From NCBI GenBank assembly GCA_900110635.1, contig FOEK01000005.1, positions 1 to 64,000 of the forward strand: a stretch of DNA of 64,000 bases, in the 5' to 3' direction. The first letter of the stretch is position 1. Each line of letters opens with the position of its first letter. This stretch comes from Lachnospiraceae bacterium NE2001. GTDB lineage: Bacteria; Bacillota; Clostridia; Lachnospirales; Lachnospiraceae. Made by a program: the position numbers and the translations under genes. The notes under the pieces were generated by a model that had not been told where the DNA came from, searched no databases, and was given only the letters and a program-made list of their open reading frames with translations. Shown here one piece after another: positions 35,640 to 43,752 of this stretch.

Positions 35640-38012
35640 ATGTTAAGAAGACCAGAAATACTTGCCCCGTGTGGTAATATGTCATCCCTTAAGGCGGCCA
35701 TCGCCGCCGGTGCGGATGCCTGTTATCTAGCGGGGACTTCTTTTGGAGCGAGAGCTTATGCAGATAATTTTACTTCTGATGAACTGCTTCTCGCCATAGA
35801 AGAAGCACATCTTCATAACGTAAAGGTTTATCTTACCTGTAATACCCTTGTAAAGAACAGTGAGCTTGGTTCTGTGGTGGAAATGCTGGCTCCTCTTTAC
35901 GAGGCTGGTCTTGATGCGGTCCTGATTCAGGATCTTGGTATAGTGAAGCTGGTTCGGGAAACATTTCCAGGACTTGAGATACATACCAGCACACAGATGA
36001 ATATTCTCACTCCGGCAGGTATGAGTCTTGCAAAGGAGATGGGCGCCACAAGAGTAGTGGCTGCAAGGGAAATGACACTGGGAGAGATAAGGCTTTTAAA
36101 AGAGTCCTCTGACCTTGAACTGGAGGTCTTTGTCCACGGAGCTATGTGTCTATGCTACAGTGGCCGCTGTCTGATGAGCTCCATGCTTGGAGGAAGAAGC
36201 GGCAACAGAGGACGCTGTGCTCAGCCCTGCAGACAGAAATATAATGGAAAATATCTTATGTCTATGAGGGACCTGTCATCCTTAAAGGCAGTGCCTGATC
36301 TGATCAAAGCTGGTGTAGATTCTCTTAAGATAGAAGGCAGAATGAAGAATGAATACTACACAGCTGCAACGGTTGATGCCTATAAGACGCTTCGGGATGC
36401 TTATATAGATGGGAGATATAGCGAAGAACTGGCAGTAAAGTATGAGGAGAGACTTCTTGATATCTTTAACAGAGGCGGATTTTCCACAGGGTATTTTTAT
36501 AGAGACCGTCTTGTTGATGATAAATGGGACGCAGAACTGATAGACAGCAGTATGCCTGGGCGCCGTGGCGTAAAGGTTGGCTCTGTTCGTAAGATAGCAG
36601 GCGGAAAGATATCATTTCCAGCTGATAAGGATATAGATTCCGGTGACGAACTGCTGATAGATGTGGAAGAACCTATATCTATCACATCGAACGTAAGTGT
36701 AAAACGTGGTGAGATGGTAACCCTTAAGGCTCCGGAGACAAGACGAATATCTCGGGGTGCAGCACTTTATAGAACCCGCTCCAGGACTCTGACAGAGTAT
36801 TATGAGAAGCTGATCAATAGAGATAATAAGCTTGAGATAACTGGCAGCGTTTCTGCAGTCTGTGGGGAGAGACTGACTCTAAAGCTTAGATACGGTGATA
36901 TTTCAGTAATTGAGCGAGGCGGCGTCGTGGAGGCATCCACCAACAGACCTACCAATAAGGAAACTATAAAAAACAAGATATCACAGCTGGGAAACACGGA
37001 TTTTAAGCTGATCAACCTGGAATCTAAAGTGGATTCAAATGTATTTGTCAGGATTGGTGATATCAGCGAGCTAAGAAGAAGAGCTGCGGAGAATCTTCGG
37101 GAAGCTATAGCAGGTAGATATAAGCGAGATAAGAATAATATAAAAAGAAGCGCGGCCTTTGACAGTCTTAAGTACGATTCGCAAGACCAAAGAAAGAATA
37201 CGCTATTTATCAATAATAACAGGTTCTATAGCTTTGCTTATCCTGAACAGCTGAAGGCGTTTTTAAATAATTATCCTCTGGAGCTTACGGCGATTTCCGG
37301 GTATGTTTATATAGCTCTTGATCTTGGTCTTGGAGGTTATGATAAGAAAACCCTCAGAAGCCTATTGGGCATATTAAATGATATAAAAACGAATATTCAT
37401 TTAAATGTCAGGACTCTGCTGGCACTTCCATATATTAACAGGGGAGAGTACAGCATAACAAACGATTACGGAGATATAATAGGAAAGATAGATGGTCTCT
37501 ATATCAGGAACATAGATGACCTTGCGGTTTGTAAGAATGGCTTCCTTGATAAAGATTTTATTATAGCCTCTTCTTTATATACCTATAATGATATGGCAGC
37601 TGCAGAGATTAATGATCTGCTTAGTGATCATACTGGACCAGTGATCTATGAGACATCTCTGGAGCTTACCTATAAAGAAGCTATGGATATAGAATATAGA
37701 GCGGATCATATTACTATGTATTATGGGAAGCTTCCGCTTATGGTGACCTCTGGTCTCAGGGATACGACTCAGGATCTGAAGGATGAGAGACGTCATCATT
37801 ATAATGTGGTAAATGCCAGAGGACTCAGCTACAACGTTGTATTTACTGATTATCCCCTGAGTCTCGTGAATCTGCCACAGTCTGATCTTGTAAAAAAATA
37901 CTATGCCTTCACAGATGAGACGCCGGAGGAGGTGCTGGACGTGATAAGTGATTCTCCAGCTTATATAAAGAATAGAAGATATACTGAAGGACATTCGGCA
38001 AAAGGAATATAG
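35640..38012 (+). CDS. U32 family peptidase / RlhA-like protein with DUF3656
   Basis: A 790-residue cytoplasmic protein. The N-terminal U32 domain at about residues 1-330 shows RPEILAPCGNMSSLKAAI, HTSTQMNI, the central VHGAMCLCYSGRCLMSS and GNRGRCAQPCRQKY cysteine motifs, and SLKIEGRMKNEYY. It is followed by a DUF3656-type region and a C-terminal part. E. coli RlhA, the same architecture, is needed for C2501 hydroxylation of 23S rRNA, so an RNA-modification role is as likely as proteolysis. It ends one base before the SEDS gene and is preceded by zapA. Confidence 0.88.
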   Translation: MLRRPEILAPCGNMSSLKAAIAAGADACYLAGTSFGARAYADNFTSDELLLAIEEAHLHNVKVYLTCNTLVKNSELGSVVEMLAPLYEAGLDAVLIQDLGIVKLVRETFPGLEIHTSTQMNILTPAGMSLAKEMGATRVVAAREMTLGEIRLLKESSDLELEVFVHGAMCLCYSGRCLMSSMLGGRSGNRGRCAQPCRQKYNGKYLMSMRDLSSLKAVPDLIKAGVDSLKIEGRMKNEYYTAATVDAYKTLRDAYIDGRYSEELAVKYEERLLDIFNRGGFSTGYFYRDRLVDDKWDAELIDSSMPGRRGVKVGSVRKIAGGKISFPADKDIDSGDELLIDVEEPISITSNVSVKRGEMVTLKAPETRRISRGAALYRTRSRTLTEYYEKLINRDNKLEITGSVSAVCGERLTLKLRYGDISVIERGGVVEASTNRPTNKETIKNKISQLGNTDFKLINLESKVDSNVFVRIGDISELRRRAAENLREAIAGRYKRDKNNIKRSAAFDSLKYDSQDQRKNTLFINNNRFYSFAYPEQLKAFLNNYPLELTAISGYVYIALDLGLGGYDKKTLRSLLGILNDIKTNIHLNVRTLLALPYINRGEYSITNDYGDIIGKIDGLYIRNIDDLAVCKNGFLDKDFIIASSLYTYNDMAAAEINDLLSDHTGPVIYETSLELTYKEAMDIEYRADHITMYYGKLPLMVTSGLRDTTQDLKDERRHHYNVVNARGLSYNVVFTDYPLSLVNLPQSDLVKKYYAFTDETPEEVLDVISDSPAYIKNRRYTEGHSAKGI

Positions 38013-38013
38013 C

Positions 38014-39480
38014 ATGGCAAATCTTATATGTCAGACATCTAAATATCTGGTGCTTATCTTTATGGCATTATATACCATCAAATGCTATACCTATTTCACA
38101 GCTAAGGATAGGGATAAGAGAAACAGTAATCTGAACAAACAGATATTCTATATCTTTATGATTCATTTTCTGTGTCACATTCAGCTCTTTATCAATAAAG
38201 AGGATGCTACTGTAATGCTATATTACGTGGTGGAGATTCTTATAGCCATCCTGTACATAGTGCTCTTTAGAGTGTTCTATAAGAATTCATCGAAGCTTAT
38301 GACCAACAATGTTGCATTCCTTATGCTGATCGGTTATACGGTTCTTCTGAGGCTTAATTCCAAGCTGGCGGTAAGGCAGTTTATCCTGGCCAGTATCGGA
38401 CTTGCGGTTACTATTTTTATTCCATTTATCCTGGGCAAGTTCAGGAATCTGAAAAACTGGTACATCCTCTTTGGTATACTTGGTATCGTTTTGCTGCTAT
38501 CTGTATTCCTGCCGGGTATAGGAAAAGAGGTAAATGGATCACGTAACTGGATCAATCTGGGATTTATCTCCCTGCAGCCTATGGAGTTTGTGAAGATCAT
38601 ATTTATCTTCTTTGTGGCCAGCTCTCTGGTGAAACTGTCGACGCTGAAAGAACTTGTTATAAATGCTGCAATATCTGCTGGTTTTATGCTGGTGCTGGTG
38701 CTGGAGAAGGACTTTGGAGCGGTTATGCTGTTCTACGTTGTGTATTTCTCTATGGTATACCTGGCAACTTCCAGACCTATATTCCCGATACTGGGAATCA
38801 TACTGATGGTGGCGGCCTGTGCTCTGGGATATATGCTCTTTAAGGATACCCTGTTTGCGCATATTGTTGTCAGGTTACACGCCTGGCAGGATCCCTTCGC
38901 ATATCAGCAGACGGAGGGCTATCAGGTTACGGAATCCCTCTTTGCCATAGGTACTGGAGGTTTTGCTGGAACTGGTCTGGGGAATGGCATGCCTTACCTG
39001 ATCCCGGTAGCAGAGAGTGATTTTATCTTCTCCGCAATATGCGAGGAACTGGGAGTAGTATTTGGCCTTGCGCTTATACTCATATACCTCAGCAGCTTCA
39101 TAGCTATGCAGAATATAGCAATGAAATGTAAACAGCCCTTCTATAAGTATGTGACCTTCGGAATAGCTATCAGCTATATATTCCAGGTGTTCCTCAATAT
39201 AGGTGGTGCCATAAAGTTCATTCCTTCCACGGGTGTTACACTGCCCCTTATCAGCTACGGAATGAGCAGCGTGTTTAGTACACTTATCTGTTTTGCCATA
39301 GTGCAATACGTATATATATTAGTTAGTAAAGAGGCTGATGATTTTGAAAAAGAAAGAGAAAGAATCGCGTACGCCGAGGCAGGGGGAAAGACCAGAAGAG
39401 TCACCCAGAATGTCTCCGGAAATGAAGGCATTTCTCGAGAAAGAACGCGAAAAGGTAAAGAAAAATCAATTAAAGAATAA
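38014..39480 (+). CDS. SEDS family peptidoglycan polymerase (FtsW/RodA)
   Basis: A 488-residue multi-pass membrane protein. About 10-11 hydrophobic helices are visible. SEDS signatures include NGSRNWINLGFISLQPMEFVKI, LEKDFGAVMLFYVVYFSM, the AWQDPFAYQQTEGYQVTESLFAIGTGGFAGTGLGNG loop and FIPSTGVTLPLISYGMSS. It polymerises lipid II glycan with its partner transpeptidase. It starts one base after the U32 gene. The C-terminal ~48 residues, very basic and polar, overlap the next gene in another frame. The FtsW-versus-RodA role cannot be decided from sequence. Confidence 0.92.
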   Translation: MANLICQTSKYLVLIFMALYTIKCYTYFTAKDRDKRNSNLNKQIFYIFMIHFLCHIQLFINKEDATVMLYYVVEILIAILYIVLFRVFYKNSSKLMTNNVAFLMLIGYTVLLRLNSKLAVRQFILASIGLAVTIFIPFILGKFRNLKNWYILFGILGIVLLLSVFLPGIGKEVNGSRNWINLGFISLQPMEFVKIIFIFFVASSLVKLSTLKELVINAAISAGFMLVLVLEKDFGAVMLFYVVYFSMVYLATSRPIFPILGIILMVAACALGYMLFKDTLFAHIVVRLHAWQDPFAYQQTEGYQVTESLFAIGTGGFAGTGLGNGMPYLIPVAESDFIFSAICEELGVVFGLALILIYLSSFIAMQNIAMKCKQPFYKYVTFGIAISYIFQVFLNIGGAIKFIPSTGVTLPLISYGMSSVFSTLICFAIVQYVYILVSKEADDFEKERERIAYAEAGGKTRRVTQNVSGNEGISRERTRKGKEKSIKE

Positions 39481-40891
39481 ACCGCTTGTGCTGATGACCT
39501 ATATGTTCGTTCTCATCTTCATCGGAATGTTTGGCTATCTGATATATTTTATGGTGAAGGATGACACGGAGCAGGTGGTGGCCAATACCTCCAATAAGAG
39601 GCAGGACAGCTTCGAGAAGTTTGTTATCCGCGGAGATATCATTACCAGTGATGGAGTGGTGCTGGCTACTACAAATGTGGACGAAGAGGGCAATGAGACC
39701 AGATATTATCCTTATGGCAGTCTTTTTGCTCACACTGTTGGCTACGATTCCTATGGACGTTCGGGTATCGAGCTTTCTGAGAATTTTGACCTTATGAGGT
39801 CCCATGTAAATATAGTCAGCAAGGTGGGAAATGATCTGGGAAGCGACAAGAATCCGGGAGATACTGTTGTGACTTCTCTGGACTATAATCTCCAGCAGAC
39901 GGCGGCAGATGCTCTTGGAGGAGCTAAGGGTGCTGTTATTGTTCTTGAGGCATCAACCGGACGTATACTTGTTATGTACTCAAATCCGACATTTGATCCC
40001 AATGATATAGATAATGTCTGGGCTGATGTGCACAGCGAGGAGGGCAGTACCAGTACTGTATTGCTTAACAGGGCGACTCAGGGACTGTATGCTCCTGGTT
40101 CCACATTTAAGATCATAACTCTTATGGAGTATATGAAGGAACATCCGGATTACGAGAACTATCGTCATACCTGCTATGGTTCGGATATATTTAACAGCGT
40201 ATCTATCAGATGCAGTAACAGTACGGCACACGGCGAGCTGGATCTCAGTGGGACTCTGGCTCACAGCTGTAATACCAGTGTGGCAAACATTGGCTGTAAT
40301 GAGCTGGATATTGACTCTCTCAGGTCAACTGCTGAAAAGCTGCTTTACAATAGTGAGCTTCCTTATGACGGTGAGTATTCCAGGTCTCAGTTCAAGCTTT
40401 CTGGAGAAAGCAATATATCTGAGATTCCTCAGACGGTTATTGGCCAGGGGGATACGCTTATAACACCGCTCCATAATGCACTTATTATGCAGGCCATCGC
40501 CAATGGCGGTGTTCTGATGAAGCCTTATATAGTGGATGGTATAGAAAATGCTGACGGTGTTCCCCTTTCTAAGAATAAGTCCAAGTCCTGTGGCTCGATA
40601 ATTGAGCCTGAGGTGACTCGTGAGATAATCCCTATGCTGCAGCAGGTTGTTACGGATGGGACTGCCTCTCAGTATCTTGGCGGAAAGCCTTACACAGTGG
40701 CTGGAAAGACGGGAACTGCAGAGTACGACAACAACGGAAACTGTAATTCATGGTTTGTAGGTTTTTCTGATGTGGATGATCCCGATATCGTTATAAGCGT
40801 TATTGTGGAGGATTACACCACCAACCAGACTTCTGGAACCTATGTAGCCTCCAAGGTCTTTGATGCCTACTACAATAACACCAACCAATAA
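39338..40891 (+). CDS. Penicillin-binding protein 2-type D,D-transpeptidase
   Basis: A 517-residue monofunctional class B PBP, the transpeptidase partner of the SEDS protein upstream. A basic cytoplasmic tail of about 48 residues leads to a membrane helix (about 49-70). Active-site motifs in the periplasmic domain are PGSTFK (SxxK), HSCNTS (SxN) and GKTGTAEY (KTG). The start at ATG 39338, with GAGG 3-4 nt upstream, overlaps the SEDS gene by 143 nt in a different frame; TTG 39344 has better spacing. Later ATGs at 39410 and 39422 would shorten only the basic tail. A terminator follows. Confidence 0.92.
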   Translation: MILKKKEKESRTPRQGERPEESPRMSPEMKAFLEKEREKVKKNQLKNKPLVLMTYMFVLIFIGMFGYLIYFMVKDDTEQVVANTSNKRQDSFEKFVIRGDIITSDGVVLATTNVDEEGNETRYYPYGSLFAHTVGYDSYGRSGIELSENFDLMRSHVNIVSKVGNDLGSDKNPGDTVVTSLDYNLQQTAADALGGAKGAVIVLEASTGRILVMYSNPTFDPNDIDNVWADVHSEEGSTSTVLLNRATQGLYAPGSTFKIITLMEYMKEHPDYENYRHTCYGSDIFNSVSIRCSNSTAHGELDLSGTLAHSCNTSVANIGCNELDIDSLRSTAEKLLYNSELPYDGEYSRSQFKLSGESNISEIPQTVIGQGDTLITPLHNALIMQAIANGGVLMKPYIVDGIENADGVPLSKNKSKSCGSIIEPEVTREIIPMLQQVVTDGTASQYLGGKPYTVAGKTGTAEYDNNGNCNSWFVGFSDVDDPDIVISVIVEDYTTNQTSGTYVASKVFDAYYNNTNQ

Positions 40892-40900
40892 AAAACAATA

Positions 40901-40960
40901 AGTAACCAGTTTTGAGTTTCACATTTAAATGTAAAACTTAAAACTGGTTACTTTGATTTT
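40901..40960 (+). terminator. Long hairpin terminator after PBP gene
   Basis: AGTAACCAGTTTTGAGTTT pairs with AAACTTAAAACTGGTTACT (40901-40919 with 40934-40952, one mismatch), followed by TTGATTTT. Confidence 0.85.
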
Positions 40961-40986
40961 GTTATAAAGTTAGTGATTTTGTCACC

Positions 40987-41015
40987 TTGTTTATATCGTA
41001 CAATTGATGTATAAT
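40987..41015 (+). promoter_or_regulatory. Sigma-A promoter of NUDIX-sortase operon
   Basis: TTGTTT at 40987-40992, 17-nt spacer, TATAAT at 41010-41015. The leader contains a GCGGTCA/TGACCGC hairpin at about 41027-41049. Confidence 0.8.
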
Positions 41016-41083
41016 CGACTGTAAGCGCGGTCATCCGTTAATTGACCGCAGGGTTTCACACCAGAGAATAGGAGGGATTGCAC

Positions 41084-41533
41084 ATGGTCGAAGCAATTAG
41101 TTGTGGTGGTGTGGTTATCTTTCGAGGAAAGATACTTCTTTTATATAAGAACTATAAGAATCGTTACGAAGGCTGGGTTCTTCCAAAGGGCACTGTCGAG
41201 GAGGGTGAGGAGCATCACGAAACTGCCATCCGAGAAGTGAAGGAGGAAACTGGTGCAGATGCAACGATCATCAAATATATAGGCAAGAGCAGTTATACCT
41301 TCTCCACATATAATGATGTGGTCAGCAAGGATGTTCACTGGTTCCTTATGATGGGTGAAAGCTTTTACAGCAAGCCTCAGAAAGAGGAATACTTTTGCGA
41401 TTCTGGTTATTACAAATATCACGAAGCATATCATTTGCTTAAATTCCCAAATGAGAAGCAGATTCTGGAAAATGCATATAGCGAATATCTGGCTCTCAAG
41501 AAGGCTAAGCTTTGGGGAACGAAGAGGTACTAG
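41084..41533 (+). CDS. NUDIX hydrolase
   Basis: A 149-residue NUDIX fold. The catalytic box is complete: G36-x5-E42-x7-R50-EVKEETG, i.e. PKGTVEEGEEHHETAIREVKEETGA. The substrate, a nucleoside diphosphate-linked compound, is not predictable, though the size suits Ap4A- or NDP-sugar-type hydrolases. ATG 41084 has TAGGAGGG at 41070-41076. The sortase gene starts 2 bp after the stop and its ribosome binding site lies in the end of this gene, so they are one operon. Confidence 0.9.
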   Translation: MVEAISCGGVVIFRGKILLLYKNYKNRYEGWVLPKGTVEEGEEHHETAIREVKEETGADATIIKYIGKSSYTFSTYNDVVSKDVHWFLMMGESFYSKPQKEEYFCDSGYYKYHEAYHLLKFPNEKQILENAYSEYLALKKAKLWGTKRY

Positions 41534-41535
41534 TC

Positions 41536-42861
41536 GTGGCATATAATCCTGAGGAAATTGAAGAAATACTGAAGCGTTATAGCTCGGGTTCCAGCTCGTC
41601 TGGTTCATCTGATGAGTTTAAAACTTCGCCAGAGCCTCCAGTAAAAGAAACGGTAAAGCCAGAGCCTCCGGTCAGAAAGACGGTTGAGAGATGGGAGGCT
41701 GTCGAAGAGCCTGTAAAGAAGGAACCTAAGATCAGACTTAAGGGTTCTTCTAATCAGAAGCCGGATTATTCGGATCCTCTGTTTGACGAAGATATCCCGG
41801 TAGCACCCAGACGTGAGACCATATCTGATACGCTTAAGCCTGAATCGGTTCTGAGAAGAGGCAGTGTTCCTGATAAAACGCAGACGGCTGGTACATCATC
41901 AGTTAGTTTGCAGTCTAAGGATAAACTGAAGTCGGATAGACCGGCTGATAAATATGAGCAGGCCGAAGAGATTGACAGACGTATCTCCAGGGCTGAGATA
42001 ATGAAGAAGAAGGATTCTGCCAGTGCCCAGAAGGCAGCGGCAGAGAGACAGAAGAAGAGGAGACGCAAGACTATAATCCTCAATACGCTGCTGGTTATCT
42101 TTATTCTTATCTTCCTTGGATCGGGTACATATCTGGGGCTTTATTTCTATAAGATAAAAACGGCAGAGAATACATTTGACGATGTAAAGAAGCTTATCAA
42201 GGAGGATTCTTCCAAGAATCCTGAAACGGGTGAAAAGACGGATACGGATTATACCTCTTACGAGACCATAGAGGGTAAGCTTGTTCAGGCTAAGTATGCT
42301 GATGTATACGAGCGTAATCCTGAATTTATAGGCTGGCTCACGATACCTGATACAAATGTTGATTATCCTGTAATGTATACTCCGAAGGAGGAGCAGAAGT
42401 ATCTGCATCTTGATTTCGACGGTGAGTACAGCTCATCGGGAACACTCTTTGCGGCTGCAGGCGCCAACCCTGTTAAGAACAAGGATAACACTATAATATA
42501 TGGACACAATATGAAGGCTGGTACTATGTTCCATACACTTCTTGATTATGAGAAGGAAGATTTCTATGCGGCTCATAAGACATTTACCTTCAATACTATC
42601 TATGAAGATGGCAACTATGAGGTCATCGCCGCCTTCAGAACAAAGATAGATGAGAATGATGATAATACCTTTAAGTATTATGAGTTCTTTACTGCGGATT
42701 CTGAAGCAGAGTTCAATGCCTACGTTGAGAAGGCAAAGTCACTTACACCATATAATATCACAGAAACAGCTACCTACGGTGACGCCCTTCTTACACTTTC
42801 AACCTGTGCCTATCATACAAATGAAGGCAGGTATGTAGTGGTTGCGAAGAAAGTGAAATAA
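41536..42861 (+). CDS. Class B-type sortase with long N-terminal extension
   Basis: A 441-residue membrane cysteine transpeptidase. Residues 1-175 are Pro/Ser/Lys/Glu-rich and look disordered and cytoplasmic. A membrane helix lies at about 176-205, and the sortase domain follows. The catalytic triad is H324 (YGHNM), C424 (TLSTC) and R432 (GRYVVVA). Sortase B usually attaches NPQTN- or NPxTx-type substrates. No sortase substrate is encoded next to it. GTG 41536 is preferred because AAGAGG lies 7-8 nt upstream inside the NUDIX gene. Confidence 0.9.
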   Translation: MAYNPEEIEEILKRYSSGSSSSGSSDEFKTSPEPPVKETVKPEPPVRKTVERWEAVEEPVKKEPKIRLKGSSNQKPDYSDPLFDEDIPVAPRRETISDTLKPESVLRRGSVPDKTQTAGTSSVSLQSKDKLKSDRPADKYEQAEEIDRRISRAEIMKKKDSASAQKAAAERQKKRRRKTIILNTLLVIFILIFLGSGTYLGLYFYKIKTAENTFDDVKKLIKEDSSKNPETGEKTDTDYTSYETIEGKLVQAKYADVYERNPEFIGWLTIPDTNVDYPVMYTPKEEQKYLHLDFDGEYSSSGTLFAAAGANPVKNKDNTIIYGHNMKAGTMFHTLLDYEKEDFYAAHKTFTFNTIYEDGNYEVIAAFRTKIDENDDNTFKYYEFFTADSEAEFNAYVEKAKSLTPYNITETATYGDALLTLSTCAYHTNEGRYVVVAKKVK

Positions 42862-42889
42862 AAAATATTTTAAAAATAAAAAAATTAAC

Positions 42890-42918
42890 TTGCATTAGTT
42901 TACAGAATCTGTTATTAT
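42890..42918 (+). promoter_or_regulatory. Sigma-A promoter of rpmB
   Basis: TTGCAT at 42890-42895, 17-nt spacer, TATTAT at 42913-42918. Confidence 0.75.
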
Positions 42919-42984
42919 ACCAAATGTTGCGGGTTTGGAGACTATATTCAAACTCAGTTTCATAGTTAAAGGAGGTGCCAAGGG

Positions 42985-43170
42985 ATGGCTAAGTGCTTTT
43001 ACTGCGATAAGTCAGTTCATTTTGGAAACAATGTGAGCCACTCACATAGAAGATCAAATAGAATAATGAAGTCTAATATCAAGAGAGTCAAGGCAAAGGT
43101 CGATGGTTCTCCTAAGACTATCTATGTTTGTACAAAGTGCCTTAGATCAGGTAAGGTTGAGCGTGCGTAA
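42985..43170 (+). CDS. rpmB: 50S ribosomal protein L28, zinc-binding form
   Basis: A 61-residue ribosomal protein. Family motifs are FGNNVSHSHRRSNR and VYVCTKCLRSGKVERA-like C-terminus. It keeps two Cys pairs (CFYC near residue 4 and CTKC near 51), so it is the zinc-ribbon (C+) version. AAAGGAGG lies about 10 nt upstream. It is monocistronic between its own promoter and terminator. Confidence 0.97.
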   Translation: MAKCFYCDKSVHFGNNVSHSHRRSNRIMKSNIKRVKAKVDGSPKTIYVCTKCLRSGKVERA

Positions 43171-43215
43171 GCCTCGACGCTTTTTGTAAGCATAGCTTAT
43201 TTGAAATTGATTTTA

Positions 43216-43249
43216 AGACCAGTTATACGTTCAGTATAGCTGGTTTTTT
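43216..43249 (+). terminator. Intrinsic terminator after rpmB
   Basis: AAGACCAGTTATAC pairs with GTATAGCTGGTTTT (one wobble) followed by Ts. Confidence 0.9.
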
Positions 43250-43362
43250 ATTTGCCTATTTCCTTAGATTTTTGTATAATACCGTTTATAAGTGTCTGCA
43301 AAGCAGACAGATGAGGTGTTTTCAAAAATAAGTGAAGGATCATAATAGAGAGGAGGTTTCAT

Positions 43363-43719
43363 ATGTCTAAGCTAATGGAAAATGAAAATGGTGATATATA
43401 TATAGATAATGAAGTGATCGCCCAGTTTGCTGGACACGCTGCCCTTGATTGCTTTGGAATCGTTGGAATGGCAAGTCTCAGCGTTAAGGACGGACTGGCA
43501 AAGCTTCTTAAGGGTGATAATGTTAGTCGTGGCGTCAGCGTTAAGATAGATGATGAGGGACTGGATATTAACTTCCATATCATCATTGCTTATGGTGTAA
43601 ACATAAGGACCGTGGTTGAGAATCTTATAAGTACTGTAAAGTACCAGATAGAGGATTATACCAGCATGAAGGTGAATAAAATAAATGTATACGTAGAAGG
43701 GGTCAGAGTCATAGACTAG
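43363..43719 (+). CDS. Asp23/Gls24 family protein (YloU-like)
   Basis: A 118-residue cytoplasmic protein of the alkaline-shock family. The family core GDIYIDNEVIAQFAGHAALDCFGIVGM and IIIAYGVNIRTVVENLISTVKYQIE are present. It sits directly upstream of a DAK2-domain FakA-like gene, the conserved yloU-yloV arrangement of Bacillota. GAGAGGAGG lies 7-8 nt before ATG 43363. The molecular role is not established; related proteins affect envelope homeostasis. Confidence 0.9.
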   Translation: MSKLMENENGDIYIDNEVIAQFAGHAALDCFGIVGMASLSVKDGLAKLLKGDNVSRGVSVKIDDEGLDINFHIIIAYGVNIRTVVENLISTVKYQIEDYTSMKVNKINVYVEGVRVID

Positions 43720-43752
43720 ACGCCTGCTTTGTATGTCTGGAGGAAAAGACAA

